The position numbers and the translations under genes were made by a program. 64,000 nt of DNA from Verrucomicrobiota bacterium (GTDB lineage Bacteria > Verrucomicrobiota > Verrucomicrobiia > Palsa-1439), in contig PLZV01000057.1 in NCBI GenBank assembly GCA_003152315.1, forward strand, positions 264,065 to 328,064, given 5' to 3'. The notes beneath the pieces were generated by a model. The model made no database searches, was not told where the DNA came from, and saw only the letters and a list, made by a program, of their open reading frames with translations. Below, piece after piece: positions 27,477-35,981 of this stretch (position 1 is its first letter; every line of letters begins with the position of its first letter).

Positions 27477-30400
27477 ATGAATACCTTCCGCAGGCGCTGT
27501 TGGATATGGGTAATTATGATGCTGGCTGTCGGTAGCACCGCTTGTCTAGCGCAAGTAGACACGGATGGCGATGGCTACACCGATTTTGAGGAGACTTTAC
27601 TGGGGTTCAATCCATCAGACCCGTCCTCACACCCGGGAGCGACCGTTTCTGAGAATCTCGCCACCAATCTAATCTATGTGGCGAAGAATGGCTCGGACTC
27701 CAACCTCGGAACGGCTGCCGCACCGTACCTTACGATCCAAAAGGCCGCGACGACGGCCATGACGAAGAACCAATCAGGCATCGGCAGCAGGATCGTCATC
27801 ATGCCGGGTACCTATCCCGAAAGTGTCAGCATCAGCGGCAGCATCGCGGCACCCATAGTCGTCAGCGCAGCAACCAACGGGACGGTGACCATTTCGGGAG
27901 CGGACGTGTGGACGAATGGTTGGTCGCTGGTGTCGGGCAACCTTTATCGGCATACTTGGACGGCTAATTGGGGTTTGTCGCCGCTTCCCAGTGGATGGCC
28001 AACCATGCTCACGATCGCGCGTCGGCGGGAAATCGTGTTGGTGAATGGCAATCTTTACACGCAAGTCGAGTCGCTCGGGGCAATGTCAAATGGCACGTAT
28101 TTTGCGGATGACACCAACCAATGGCTGTACGTGCAACACCGCGCAGGGGTAGTTGCATCGAACGCCTTCTACGAGGTGACGCAACGTAGCAGCCTGTTGA
28201 CTGCGTCTTCGCTCGGCAGCGGGGGAATTGTCCTCCGTGGGCTGGAATTCCGGATGGCGGCCTCGCCCACGTCACTTACCGCCGTGGAGTTCTCCAATAC
28301 GAGCAACGTGCTGGTCGACCAATGCCTGTTTGATTGGAACAATTGGAGCGGGATGAGCTTTTCGGCATGCAATGGCGTTACGGTACGCGCTTGTGTGGCC
28401 AACCAAAACGGGGCAATGGGGATCGAAATTGGGTATCACGAGAAGAACATTGTCGAGGACAATCTGCAGACGTGCTTCAACAATTGGCGAGGGAATTGGG
28501 GCCAGTTCACCGGTTGGTCGATCGCCGGCTCAAAATGCCTCAACATCCACACTGGCTTGTTCCGAAATAGCGTCGCCGTGGGGAATCTCACCTATGGGCT
28601 ATGGCTGGATTACGACAATAAAAACATCCTGATCGAGCGGTGCGTGTATGACGGCAATCTCAGAGAAGGCTTGCAACTGGAGGCCACCGAGGGGCCTGTG
28701 TGGATCCAGCAGTGCGTCAGCACCCGTACCGGTCCCGTGGGTTATTTCACGTTGCTGCTGCAAAACGCTGAAAAGTTGACCGTGACGAACAATGCGTTTT
28801 TCTCCACCGGACCGGGAAACCCCAGCGGATATGGTGGCATTGCCTGTAACGTTTCAGGCTCCCGATCGGTGACGGATTGGGAAACCGGAACGAATTACAC
28901 ACTTTGGTCGTCGAACTGGACCTTACATGATAATGCCACCCGTAGCGCAATTGGGATGTACATTTGGTTCGCCTTCCCCGGTTTCCTAACGACTTTGAAA
29001 TCGGATTACAACAGCTGGTACGAGACGGCTTCGAGCTCACTGTTCGAGGTCGGCGGAACGAATTACAGCCTGAGCAGCTGGCAATCGTTCAGTGGCCAGG
29101 ATACTCACTCAAGTTCCACTGATCTGTTGGTGACCAGCCCGGACATTCAAGACACCTACATCCGTCTTGGCACGACGACCAATACATATGGTAGTTCCAC
29201 TGTGGCAGTGGCTGACACCGAGCCAGACGGCACGGGGATGAACGACGTTATGTTGCTGAAGTTTGACCTTTCGGGTTTGGCGAACGCACCGCGACAAAGC
29301 GAGCTGCAGCTGGCTTGCAACGCCCTCACGAATGGCCCAGTCATGTTCTACGTTTATCGGCTTAACACCGACTGGAGCGAGAATGCGACCGCTTCCCAAG
29401 CCAAACCAAGTACGTCCCAGAGTTGGACGGCAGGCGTATTCAGCCCCGCCGACTATGATCCCCAACCCGTGGGAGTCGGATCCGCCAGCAGCAGCAGCGG
29501 GATAACGAATACATTTGTCGATGTCACATCGCTCGTGCAGAACTGGGTCAGCGGTGTGTATTCCAACTACGGCGTCGCGATCGTCGTGCAGCCGATCTGG
29601 ATCCAACCGGTGAACGATGGCCCCGCCTTTACAAACTGGAAACAGTTCAACATCGTAACACGCGAATCTTCAGTGACCTCGGCACGTCCGCAACTTGCAT
29701 CTCTCCGTCGAGTGACCGCAGGGTGTCAGGAGCTTATGCTATCGCCGAGTACACTGCCTGACGGCACATTGGGGGCGGCATACAGCCAGACCATTACGGT
29801 CAGCGGTGGTACAGGTCCGTTCACATTCACAAAGATCTTCGGAACTTTGCCAACCGGTCTGTCGCTATCATCAGGCGGAGTGGTTTCGGGTACACCAACA
29901 ACCGCTGGCAGCTACACATTCACCGTACAAAGCACGGATGCGAAAAACTGCACAGGAAGCCAAGGCTACACTGTAACAATCAGCGCTTCAGGTAGCGGAA
30001 TACTTGGGGCCAGTCCGCCCGGTGCGCTGAGCTCGAGCGGGTATGTAGGCGGGCCATTCAGCCCATCGAGTCAGGTGTATGCCTTGACCAACAGCGGCAG
30101 CGGCAGCTTGAGTTGGTCAGCCAGCAACGGCCAGGCTTGGGTGAGCCTGTCCGCTTCCAGCGGTACGCTAGCGGCCGGTGCCGGCACGACCGTGACCGTT
30201 TCGATCAATTCCAGCGCCAACAGTCTGGCGACCGGCAGCTACGGAGACACGGTTAGCTTCACCAATCTCACCAACGGCGCCGGTATTACTAGTCGCGGCG
30301 TGAATTTGACTATCAACGGGGTTGGCGCGCTGTCGGTGGCTCCAGCCAACGGATTGAGCTCGAGCGGGTATGTAGGCGGGCCATTCAGCCCATCGAGTCA

Positions 30401-33008
30401 GGTGTATGCCTTGACCAACAGCGGCAGCGGCAGCTTGAGTTGGTCAGCCAGCAACGGCCAGGCTTGGGTGAGCCTGTCCGCCTCCAACGGGACATTGGCC
30501 GTTGGCGACAGCACGAACGTCACCATTTCGATCAACGCCAATGCCAACAGTCTGGCAGCCGGTAGCTATTCGAACACCGTGTCCTTCACCAACGCGACCG
30601 ACGGTACCAGCAACACCACGCGCGCCGTCAGCCTCACCGTGAATACTTCCGCGGCGCCAGCGGCCAGCTTCACCGGCATTCCGACCAACGGCTTGGTGCC
30701 ACTGACGGTCACGTTCACCGACGATTCCAGCGGCACGATCAGCAATCGGTTCTGGAGCTTCGGCGACGGCGTGACCAGCAACACCACCGAGACCACCGTG
30801 CTGCACACCTACGACGCGGCAGGCACCGACACGGTGATGTTGGTTGTCAGCGGCCCGCTGGGCGTGAGCACCAATACGAAGCCCAATTACATCACTGCGT
30901 TGCCGCCGCTGATCACACTGTCGCCAAGCACGTTGCCGGGCGGGACGGTGGGCATGGTTTACCAGCAGACGATTACCGCCAGCGGCGGCTCAGGTTCCTA
31001 CACGTTTGCTATTAGCAGCGGCGCATTGCCGGCCGGTTTGATGCTGGACGGGGCGTCGGGGACCCTCTCCGGCATTCCGACCAATACCGGCAGTGCCACG
31101 TTCACCATACAGGCCACGGATACGAACACAAATTCCGGCAGCCAGAGCTACACGGTGGTGATCTGCAGCAGCGCGATTACCGCGAGTATCAGCGGAGCGC
31201 CGGCGGGGGCAATTTGCGCCGGCACACCGATCAATCTGACGGCGGACAGTTCGGGCGGGATTGACACCTTGAGCTACAGTTGGACCAAGGACGCCTCCGC
31301 ATTCGCCGCGACCCAGACGATCACCGACACACCGGCGGTGGGCAATCACACGTATGCGGTCACGGTGACTGATGGCAACGGTTGCCAGTCCGGCCCGACC
31401 CAGACGACGGTGACAGTGAACCCGACGCCGACGATCACCTCCTTCTCCAAAACCGACATGGGCTGCAATGGCACCACGAACGGCACGGTCACGGCGAGCT
31501 TCTCGGGGGGGACGGCGCCGTATCAGGTCAACCTGGACAGCGGATCGTTCGCGTCAGCGACCTCGCCGTACACGTTCACTGGCTTGGGTGCCGGATCACA
31601 CACAGTGACCGTCCAGGATGCCAACAGTTGCACGGCCAGCGCGTCGATCACCATCGGCACCGCCAGCGCGGCCAACTCGGTGAGTCTGGACTTCGCCACG
31701 AATACCGATTTCACCGCAAATTTTAACAGTAATGGTGGGGCCTTTGCGTGGAATGCGGCCGCCGGCGTGGGCTCGCCCGCCGGTGGCGGAGTGATCCCCC
31801 CCAGCAGTGAAGGGACGGCCCTGTACAAGACCACGGGCTGGGACATGTCCGCCAACGGCAAAACGATGACGATCTCCGCCTTCATCAAGGCGACGACCGG
31901 CGCCAGTTTTCCTCAAATTAACCTGGGCCTCAGTACCGCCACCAACGGTCAGTTCATCAGCAGTTCGAGCGGCTCCTGGCTCTCGTTTTATCTGTCCGAC
32001 CAATCGGGTCTGGCACTGTCGGCGCTGGGTTATAATTACAAGAATGGCACGACCAACAGTGCGAACAACAATCTTATGACCAGCGTTCCCCTTGTCAATA
32101 GTCATTGGTACCAGTGGGTCGTCACATTCAACAACACTTCAGGCGTGGGCACCGGCACGGGTAGTATGACGCTCACCGATTACGGCACGCTCGGAACCAG
32201 TGCGGGATCGAACCTTGTCAATACTTCGACCAGTTTCGGTGGTTCTATCCTCGATGTCTTCCAGCCGACGGCCACGGCGGTCTATCCGGGCATTCGCGGC
32301 CGAACTTCCGGCCCGCTGGCGGCCTTTGACAACTGGTCCGTGAATGCGTCGTGTCCGTCGATCACGCTGTCAACGAACACGTTGCCGGGCGGAACGGTGG
32401 GCACGGCCTACAGCCAGACAATCACGGCCAGCGGCGGCGCCGGCCCGTATACGTTTAATGTGAGCAGTGGCGCGTTGCCGGCTGGTCTTACGCTGGATGC
32501 GACGACGGGGGTGCTGTCCGGCACGCCGACGAATACGGGCAATGCCACGTTCACCGTGCAAGCCACGGATCTCAACTGCTGCGCGGGCAGCCAGAGTTAC
32601 ACGGTAGCGACCTCCCTGACCGCATTCCAAGCCTGGCAAATCCAGTACTTCGGCAGCACCACCAACCCGGCGGCAGCGGCCAGCGCTGATCCGGACGGTG
32701 ATGGCCAGAATAACCTGGCGGAGTTTCTGTCAGGCACCAACCCGACCAACAGCGCCTCGAGCCTGCACATCATTTCGGTGGCGACGCAGAGTAGCGATGT
32801 GCTGGTGACCTGGGCAACGGCTGGCGGAGAAACGAACGTGGTGCAGGCGACGGCCGGCTTGCCGGACGGTTCCTATTCGACCAACTTCATCGACTTGAGT
32901 CCGTTCATCATCATCCCGGGCAGCGGCGACGCCATCACCAATTATCTCGACAGCGGCGGAGCCACCAACGTCCCCGGTCGTTACTACCGTGTGCGACTCG
33001 GTTCGTAG
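27477..33008 (+). CDS. Very large secreted multidomain beta-helix protein with Ig-like, BACON, PKD and SprB-like repeats
   Basis: About 1843 aa from the ATG at 27477, chosen because MNTFRRRCWIWVIMMLAVG aligns with the start of the neighbouring paralogue; a GTG at 27378 is in frame and cannot be excluded. After the signal peptide come a DTDGDGYTD loop, a DUF1565-like start, a beta-helix (to about 530) and a DNRLRE domain (about 553-740). Then follow a putative-Ig domain (about 753-838), two BACON domains (about 841-1057), PKD (about 1060-1140), a second Ig-type domain, a SprB-like repeat (about 1316-1396), a LamG-like region (about 1400-1620), a third Ig-type domain, a DPDGDGQNN repeat and the YRVRLGS end. 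It is probably a surface glycan-binding or cleaving protein; no active site was recognised. Operator site 4 precedes it. Confidence 0.85.
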   Translation: MNTFRRRCWIWVIMMLAVGSTACLAQVDTDGDGYTDFEETLLGFNPSDPSSHPGATVSENLATNLIYVAKNGSDSNLGTAAAPYLTIQKAATTAMTKNQSGIGSRIVIMPGTYPESVSISGSIAAPIVVSAATNGTVTISGADVWTNGWSLVSGNLYRHTWTANWGLSPLPSGWPTMLTIARRREIVLVNGNLYTQVESLGAMSNGTYFADDTNQWLYVQHRAGVVASNAFYEVTQRSSLLTASSLGSGGIVLRGLEFRMAASPTSLTAVEFSNTSNVLVDQCLFDWNNWSGMSFSACNGVTVRACVANQNGAMGIEIGYHEKNIVEDNLQTCFNNWRGNWGQFTGWSIAGSKCLNIHTGLFRNSVAVGNLTYGLWLDYDNKNILIERCVYDGNLREGLQLEATEGPVWIQQCVSTRTGPVGYFTLLLQNAEKLTVTNNAFFSTGPGNPSGYGGIACNVSGSRSVTDWETGTNYTLWSSNWTLHDNATRSAIGMYIWFAFPGFLTTLKSDYNSWYETASSSLFEVGGTNYSLSSWQSFSGQDTHSSSTDLLVTSPDIQDTYIRLGTTTNTYGSSTVAVADTEPDGTGMNDVMLLKFDLSGLANAPRQSELQLACNALTNGPVMFYVYRLNTDWSENATASQAKPSTSQSWTAGVFSPADYDPQPVGVGSASSSSGITNTFVDVTSLVQNWVSGVYSNYGVAIVVQPIWIQPVNDGPAFTNWKQFNIVTRESSVTSARPQLASLRRVTAGCQELMLSPSTLPDGTLGAAYSQTITVSGGTGPFTFTKIFGTLPTGLSLSSGGVVSGTPTTAGSYTFTVQSTDAKNCTGSQGYTVTISASGSGILGASPPGALSSSGYVGGPFSPSSQVYALTNSGSGSLSWSASNGQAWVSLSASSGTLAAGAGTTVTVSINSSANSLATGSYGDTVSFTNLTNGAGITSRGVNLTINGVGALSVAPANGLSSSGYVGGPFSPSSQVYALTNSGSGSLSWSASNGQAWVSLSASNGTLAVGDSTNVTISINANANSLAAGSYSNTVSFTNATDGTSNTTRAVSLTVNTSAAPAASFTGIPTNGLVPLTVTFTDDSSGTISNRFWSFGDGVTSNTTETTVLHTYDAAGTDTVMLVVSGPLGVSTNTKPNYITALPPLITLSPSTLPGGTVGMVYQQTITASGGSGSYTFAISSGALPAGLMLDGASGTLSGIPTNTGSATFTIQATDTNTNSGSQSYTVVICSSAITASISGAPAGAICAGTPINLTADSSGGIDTLSYSWTKDASAFAATQTITDTPAVGNHTYAVTVTDGNGCQSGPTQTTVTVNPTPTITSFSKTDMGCNGTTNGTVTASFSGGTAPYQVNLDSGSFASATSPYTFTGLGAGSHTVTVQDANSCTASASITIGTASAANSVSLDFATNTDFTANFNSNGGAFAWNAAAGVGSPAGGGVIPPSSEGTALYKTTGWDMSANGKTMTISAFIKATTGASFPQINLGLSTATNGQFISSSSGSWLSFYLSDQSGLALSALGYNYKNGTTNSANNNLMTSVPLVNSHWYQWVVTFNNTSGVGTGTGSMTLTDYGTLGTSAGSNLVNTSTSFGGSILDVFQPTATAVYPGIRGRTSGPLAAFDNWSVNASCPSITLSTNTLPGGTVGTAYSQTITASGGAGPYTFNVSSGALPAGLTLDATTGVLSGTPTNTGNATFTVQATDLNCCAGSQSYTVATSLTAFQAWQIQYFGSTTNPAAAASADPDGDGQNNLAEFLSGTNPTNSASSLHIISVATQSSDVLVTWATAGGETNVVQATAGLPDGSYSTNFIDLSPFIIIPGSGDAITNYLDSGGATNVPGRYYRVRLGS
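30028..30481 (+). repeat. Tandem BACON-domain repeat, 327-bp period with 127-bp perfect core
   Basis: Bases 30028-30154 and 30355-30481 are identical over 127 bp and lie 327 bp (109 codons) apart. They encode the first half of two consecutive BACON domains (VYALTNSGSGSLSWSASNGQ). The second halves have diverged. Perfect identity in only part of the unit suggests gene conversion or very recent duplication. Confidence 0.92.
32625..32874 (+). repeat. Near-identical 250-bp module, copy 2 (matches 26769-27018)
   Basis: The second copy of the module encoding the DPDGDGQNN calcium loop and the first part of the terminal YRVRL module. Similarity to copy 1 begins at TTCCAAGCCTGGCAAATCC, just after unrelated upstream domains, which marks the junction of a domain swap. 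Confidence 0.88.
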
Positions 33009-33027
33009 GCGCGAGGATCGATATTTA

Positions 33028-33112
33028 GGAGCGCAGCCGTGAGGACGAAACGGCAACCAAACAACAACTCAAGCCGCGTTCACGACTCGGTGAACAATCC
33101 CCGGCTGCGCTC
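33028..33112. repeat. Intergenic inverted-repeat element, copy 1
   Basis: Outer arms GGAGCGCAGCCG (33028-33039) and CGGCTGCGCTC (33102-33112) enclose an inner perfect hairpin GTTCAC-GACTCG-GTGAAC (33078-33095). The same design recurs at 56130-56213, also directly behind a secreted-protein gene. It could act as an mRNA 3' hairpin or be a small mobile repeat (REP/MITE-like). No T-run follows. Confidence 0.75.
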
Positions 33113-33303
33113 TTCCTCACGTCTCTCGATGCCGCCACCGCCCCCGTCCCCTACTGCCGCGTCCGGCTGATGCCGTAGGTCGCTGCCTTGCCTGGCGAAC
33201 CCGCGCTTCCCGCCTGCTCTGATGTTATTCAGCTCCTGAAGTTCTAATGCCTTGACTGTGTGCAAAATCCACGCTGTGTGTGTGGCAAAACCAGGAGGAC
33301 GCC

Positions 33304-33558
33304 ATGACCCAGCCCAAACGATCAATCAAAGCCAGTCGCAAAATGCATCCCGCACGAAAAGCGAAGCTGAAAGGCCATCACAAGCCCACGAATGCCGCTG
33401 CTCCAAATCCTGATTGCCCGCACCGCCCTGGTACTTTGTATACCAGTTTGTTCGCCGAAGGCAACCAAGACTACATCCTCAAGGGCGAACTGATCAAGAA
33501 GGTCGCCGAGATGACCAAAAATCCGAGAAAGTGGTTGGGTTTACCTTCTAGGTTTTGA
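33304..33558 (+). CDS. Small basic protein of unknown function, possibly truncated
   Basis: An 84-aa protein with a strong ribosome site (AGGAGG 5-10 bases before the ATG). The N-terminus is very basic (KASRKMHPARKAKLKGHHK) and the rest is neutral. I do not recognise the family. Its 3' end meets the IS66 remnant, so the original C-terminus may have been lost by insertion. The 295 bases between the beta-helix gene and this one hold the inverted-repeat element and nothing else I can name. Confidence 0.45.
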   Translation: MTQPKRSIKASRKMHPARKAKLKGHHKPTNAAAPNPDCPHRPGTLYTSLFAEGNQDYILKGELIKKVAEMTKNPRKWLGLPSRF

Positions 33559-33589
33559 AAAGCCCGACCCATCGCAGCAACAAGAACCG

Positions 33590-34440
33590 GAGCACAACCG
33601 TCAATGGAGCAGAAGTCAAAAAACGGGAGGTTAAGCTCAGCCGGCTGCCGACTTGTTTGAGCTGCCAGAGCGATCAATTTCTCCTTCGCTTTTGCTCTGG
33701 CCCATGCCGATGGCGTGAACTGGTGGATGTCGGTGATCTTGCCGGCTGGCAAACGCGTCAACAAATCCTTTAGATACTCAAATGGGTTGATGCCATGTCG
33801 CCGACAACTGCCCAGCAGGGTGCAGATCACGGCGCTGCGTTCCCCGGCCTCCGGATGCCCAACGAACAACCAGTTCTTTTTTTCAAGGGCACTGGGACGA
33901 ATGTCGTTCTCGATGAGGATGCTGTCGATCTCCAACAGGCCGTCGTCCACAAACCTTGTCAGTGCCTCCCAACGTTTCAACGCGCAATCAACGGCTTGGC
34001 CGAGCAGACCTTGCGGCAAGGTGCGTTCGCCGCACCAACTCCATCGCCCGCCGCAGCCGTTCCAGAATAGGCCGACTCTGCCCTGTGCGGATGGCAGCCT
34101 GTAATTGCGGGCCAGCGTTTTTTTTCACGCAGTTCTTTCTCCACCGCGTGCAGCAGTCCGATCTGCCGCACAAACCATGCGGCCAGTTTGCTTTCAGTCA
34201 ACGCCTCGTGAAAGCCACGTCTCGCGTGAGCCCAGCAGCCAATCAGCGTCAGATCGTCACGTTCCTTGGCCAGTGATTCAAAACACAGCGTTGCGGCTTG
34301 CTGTCGTGCAGACATACTTTGTATTCGCCGTAGCAGGTCGAGAAGGTGATGGAGATGACGGGTGCGCTCGGATGTGAGGGCTGTGTGTTCTCGAGGTGGG
34401 CGTGAATGGCATTTCCGGCTGCAGAACACCGTCATGAAAC
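33590..34440 (-). pseudogene. IS66-family transposase remnant (multiple frameshifts)
   Basis: Three minus-strand pieces in different frames align end to end with an IS66 transposase. The upstream piece has LTLIGCWAHARRGFHEAL and VRQIGLLHAVEKELRE. The middle piece reads RPILERLRRAMELV. The last piece has ALKRWEALTRFVDDGLLEIDSILIENDIRP, KKNWLFVGHPEAGERSAVICTLL, and INPFEYLKDLLTRLP. The usual start and the accessory orfs are absent. The element is dead. It borders the duplicated promoter cassette at 34409. Confidence 0.85.
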
Positions 34441-34725
34441 GTAAGTTGGTGACCTATATATCCCCCCAAAGGGTACAAATCGCACCACAATGCGAGTGGG
34501 CACGTATGTGCGTCGGCGACAATGTCTTCGGTTAAGGATGTGATATGGCCTCGTTCGCTGCGGTCTGCGGTGAAACGTGGTATGTTAGAGGGTTCACTTT
34601 GGGGTCACAGATGGGTGCTGGTGACCGAAATCTCCTGTATCCAGAAAATATTTGCATTTTTTGCTTGTCAGAACGTTCTGATAAGCATATAAGCGAGGAC
34701 AGAGAAGCTCGGTGTCGCACGGCGT
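34409..34725. repeat. Promoter cassette, copy 2 (repeat of 13125-13442)
   Basis: About 317 bases closely similar to 13125-13442, including the operator and the TTGTCA-N17-TATAAG promoter. Its left edge touches the IS66 remnant and its right edge ends 72 bases before the ATG of the PEP-CTERM gene at 34798. The downstream proteins at the two places are not close relatives, so the promoter was duplicated separately from the coding region. Confidence 0.85.
34668..34681. promoter_or_regulatory. Operator TCAGAACGTTCTGA (site 5) in promoter of second PEP-CTERM gene
   Basis: A perfect palindrome overlapping TTGTCA (34665-34670), with TATAAG at 34688-34693 after a 17-base spacer, exactly as at site 1. 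The start codon lies 117 bases downstream. The overlap with the -35 and the spacer suggests repression. Confidence 0.85.
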
Positions 34726-34797
34726 TGTGTGTGGACCAGCGCGTAGGTACCGGAACGGGAAACTAAGCGAGTTGGAACTAATGTGGAGGGTAAAGAG

Positions 34798-35841
34798 ATG
34801 AAGCTACAACGGCGAGTAGTAGTTATCTGTGCAACGATTTCGTTGCTGTGGTGTGTTGCAGCACGCGAGGCTGCAGCGTATACGGAGGACTTCCAGTCGT
34901 ATACCAACGGCATGGGAGCCAGAGATATACCGGGTTGGAACTCCCCGACCGTCGGCGGTTCAGGGAACGGGAACTACACGGTCTGGCAGAACAGCGAAAT
35001 TGTCAGCACCCCCGGCGGCAACCCCAGTTATGGATCTGCGGGCTATGCCGGCTCTCAGGGCCTAGAGGCGAAATTCGCTGGTAGTGGGAGCACGATCTCC
35101 CAAGCGGGCGTCTTGGATACGCTGTCGGGCGCGAACGTCCTTAACAACAGCCAGCCGGGGTTCTTCTCGACGCAGATCCGCATGTCAAGCTATGCGATGG
35201 CTGATACGGGTAATACAAATATGACGAACGCCGGTACGGGAACTACGTTTGGCGGAAACAGCTCCATCCTTTATATCGGCAGCGGGATGCAATGGAGCAC
35301 GAGTGCGAACAAGTTCTTCTGGACGAATGCGACGGCCTTCGCTGTGTATTTCTTTGCGGGCGACAATGGCGTCAATAATTCGGTATTCACTGACACCCCT
35401 GGGACCGAGAATGCCAGTTGGCTGCCCGGTTTTGGTGCGACCGCAGGTACTCAGACAAGTTGGGCCTACCGGAATGCTTCCAACACCACTGCTTGGGCGC
35501 GGGACACGTGGTACACCGTGCAATTGTCGAATATCACCTTGCCCGGTCAAGCCACCAATGCCACTGCCCACCTGCAGATCTTCAATAGTCAGACCTCAGC
35601 CATGCTGCTCGACACGATTATCACGGGTCAGGGCGGCAACTCGAATGCCTGGGGTACCACGTTTAACCAAATCAACCAAATTGGCTGGGCGGACGCGCGC
35701 ATTGGCGCGGTAGACCAAATTGATAACATTGTGCTCATTCCAGAGCCAAGCACGGCGCTGTTGACAATGAGCGGATTGTTTGGTGTGGCGACGATGATGC
35801 GGAGACGTCGCCGTCCGTGTCATCAATCCAAGCGAGAATAG
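34798..35841 (+). CDS. PEP-CTERM protein with a lectin-like domain shared by neighbours
   Basis: A 347-aa exported protein. The ATG at 34798 is chosen because GGAGGG lies 9-14 bases upstream and MKLQRRVVVICATISLLW is a good signal peptide. The mature part is one domain of about 280 aa, which also occurs in 35982-37163 (once) and 53657-56113 (twice). Shared landmarks are a start like EDFQSY, a GW(N/Q)xP motif, WTNATAFAVYF, and WARDTWYTVQLSNI. The C-terminus is PEP-CTERM (IPEPSTALLTMSG, membrane segment, RRRRR). The fold may be a ConA-like sandwich that binds sugars; that is inference. A strong hairpin follows the stop. Confidence 0.85.
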   Translation: MKLQRRVVVICATISLLWCVAAREAAAYTEDFQSYTNGMGARDIPGWNSPTVGGSGNGNYTVWQNSEIVSTPGGNPSYGSAGYAGSQGLEAKFAGSGSTISQAGVLDTLSGANVLNNSQPGFFSTQIRMSSYAMADTGNTNMTNAGTGTTFGGNSSILYIGSGMQWSTSANKFFWTNATAFAVYFFAGDNGVNNSVFTDTPGTENASWLPGFGATAGTQTSWAYRNASNTTAWARDTWYTVQLSNITLPGQATNATAHLQIFNSQTSAMLLDTIITGQGGNSNAWGTTFNQINQIGWADARIGAVDQIDNIVLIPEPSTALLTMSGLFGVATMMRRRRRPCHQSKRE

Positions 35842-35849
35842 CGACATTG

Positions 35850-35885
35850 GCGCAACGCGTCCGGAGTTCACCGGACGCGTTGCGC
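35850..35885. terminator. Strong perfect 15-bp hairpin, possible terminator or mRNA end
   Basis: GCGCAACGCGTCCGG (35850-35864), a 6-base loop, then the exact complement (35871-35885), 9 bases behind the PEP-CTERM stop. There is no T-run, so it may be a factor-independent attenuator of low efficiency or a 3' stabiliser that separates expression of the two neighbouring genes. Confidence 0.6.
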
Positions 35886-35981
35886 ACATGTCAGTGTTGG
35901 GGTTGTGTGGAAGATGGATCGGGAAGACGGGGTAGGGCAGCAAGAGCGGCTCTTCCAAAAAAATGAATGGAGAATGAAGTC

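Noticed and set aside
30028-30481. CRISPR-like array because of the perfect repeats
   Set aside because: Only two units of 327 bp inside an open coding frame with clear BACON domains; no CRISPR array was seen elsewhere.
33471-33590. Extension of the IS66 C-terminal frame to 33471
   Set aside because: The family match ends near 33590; the remainder is antisense to the small gene with a strong ribosome site.
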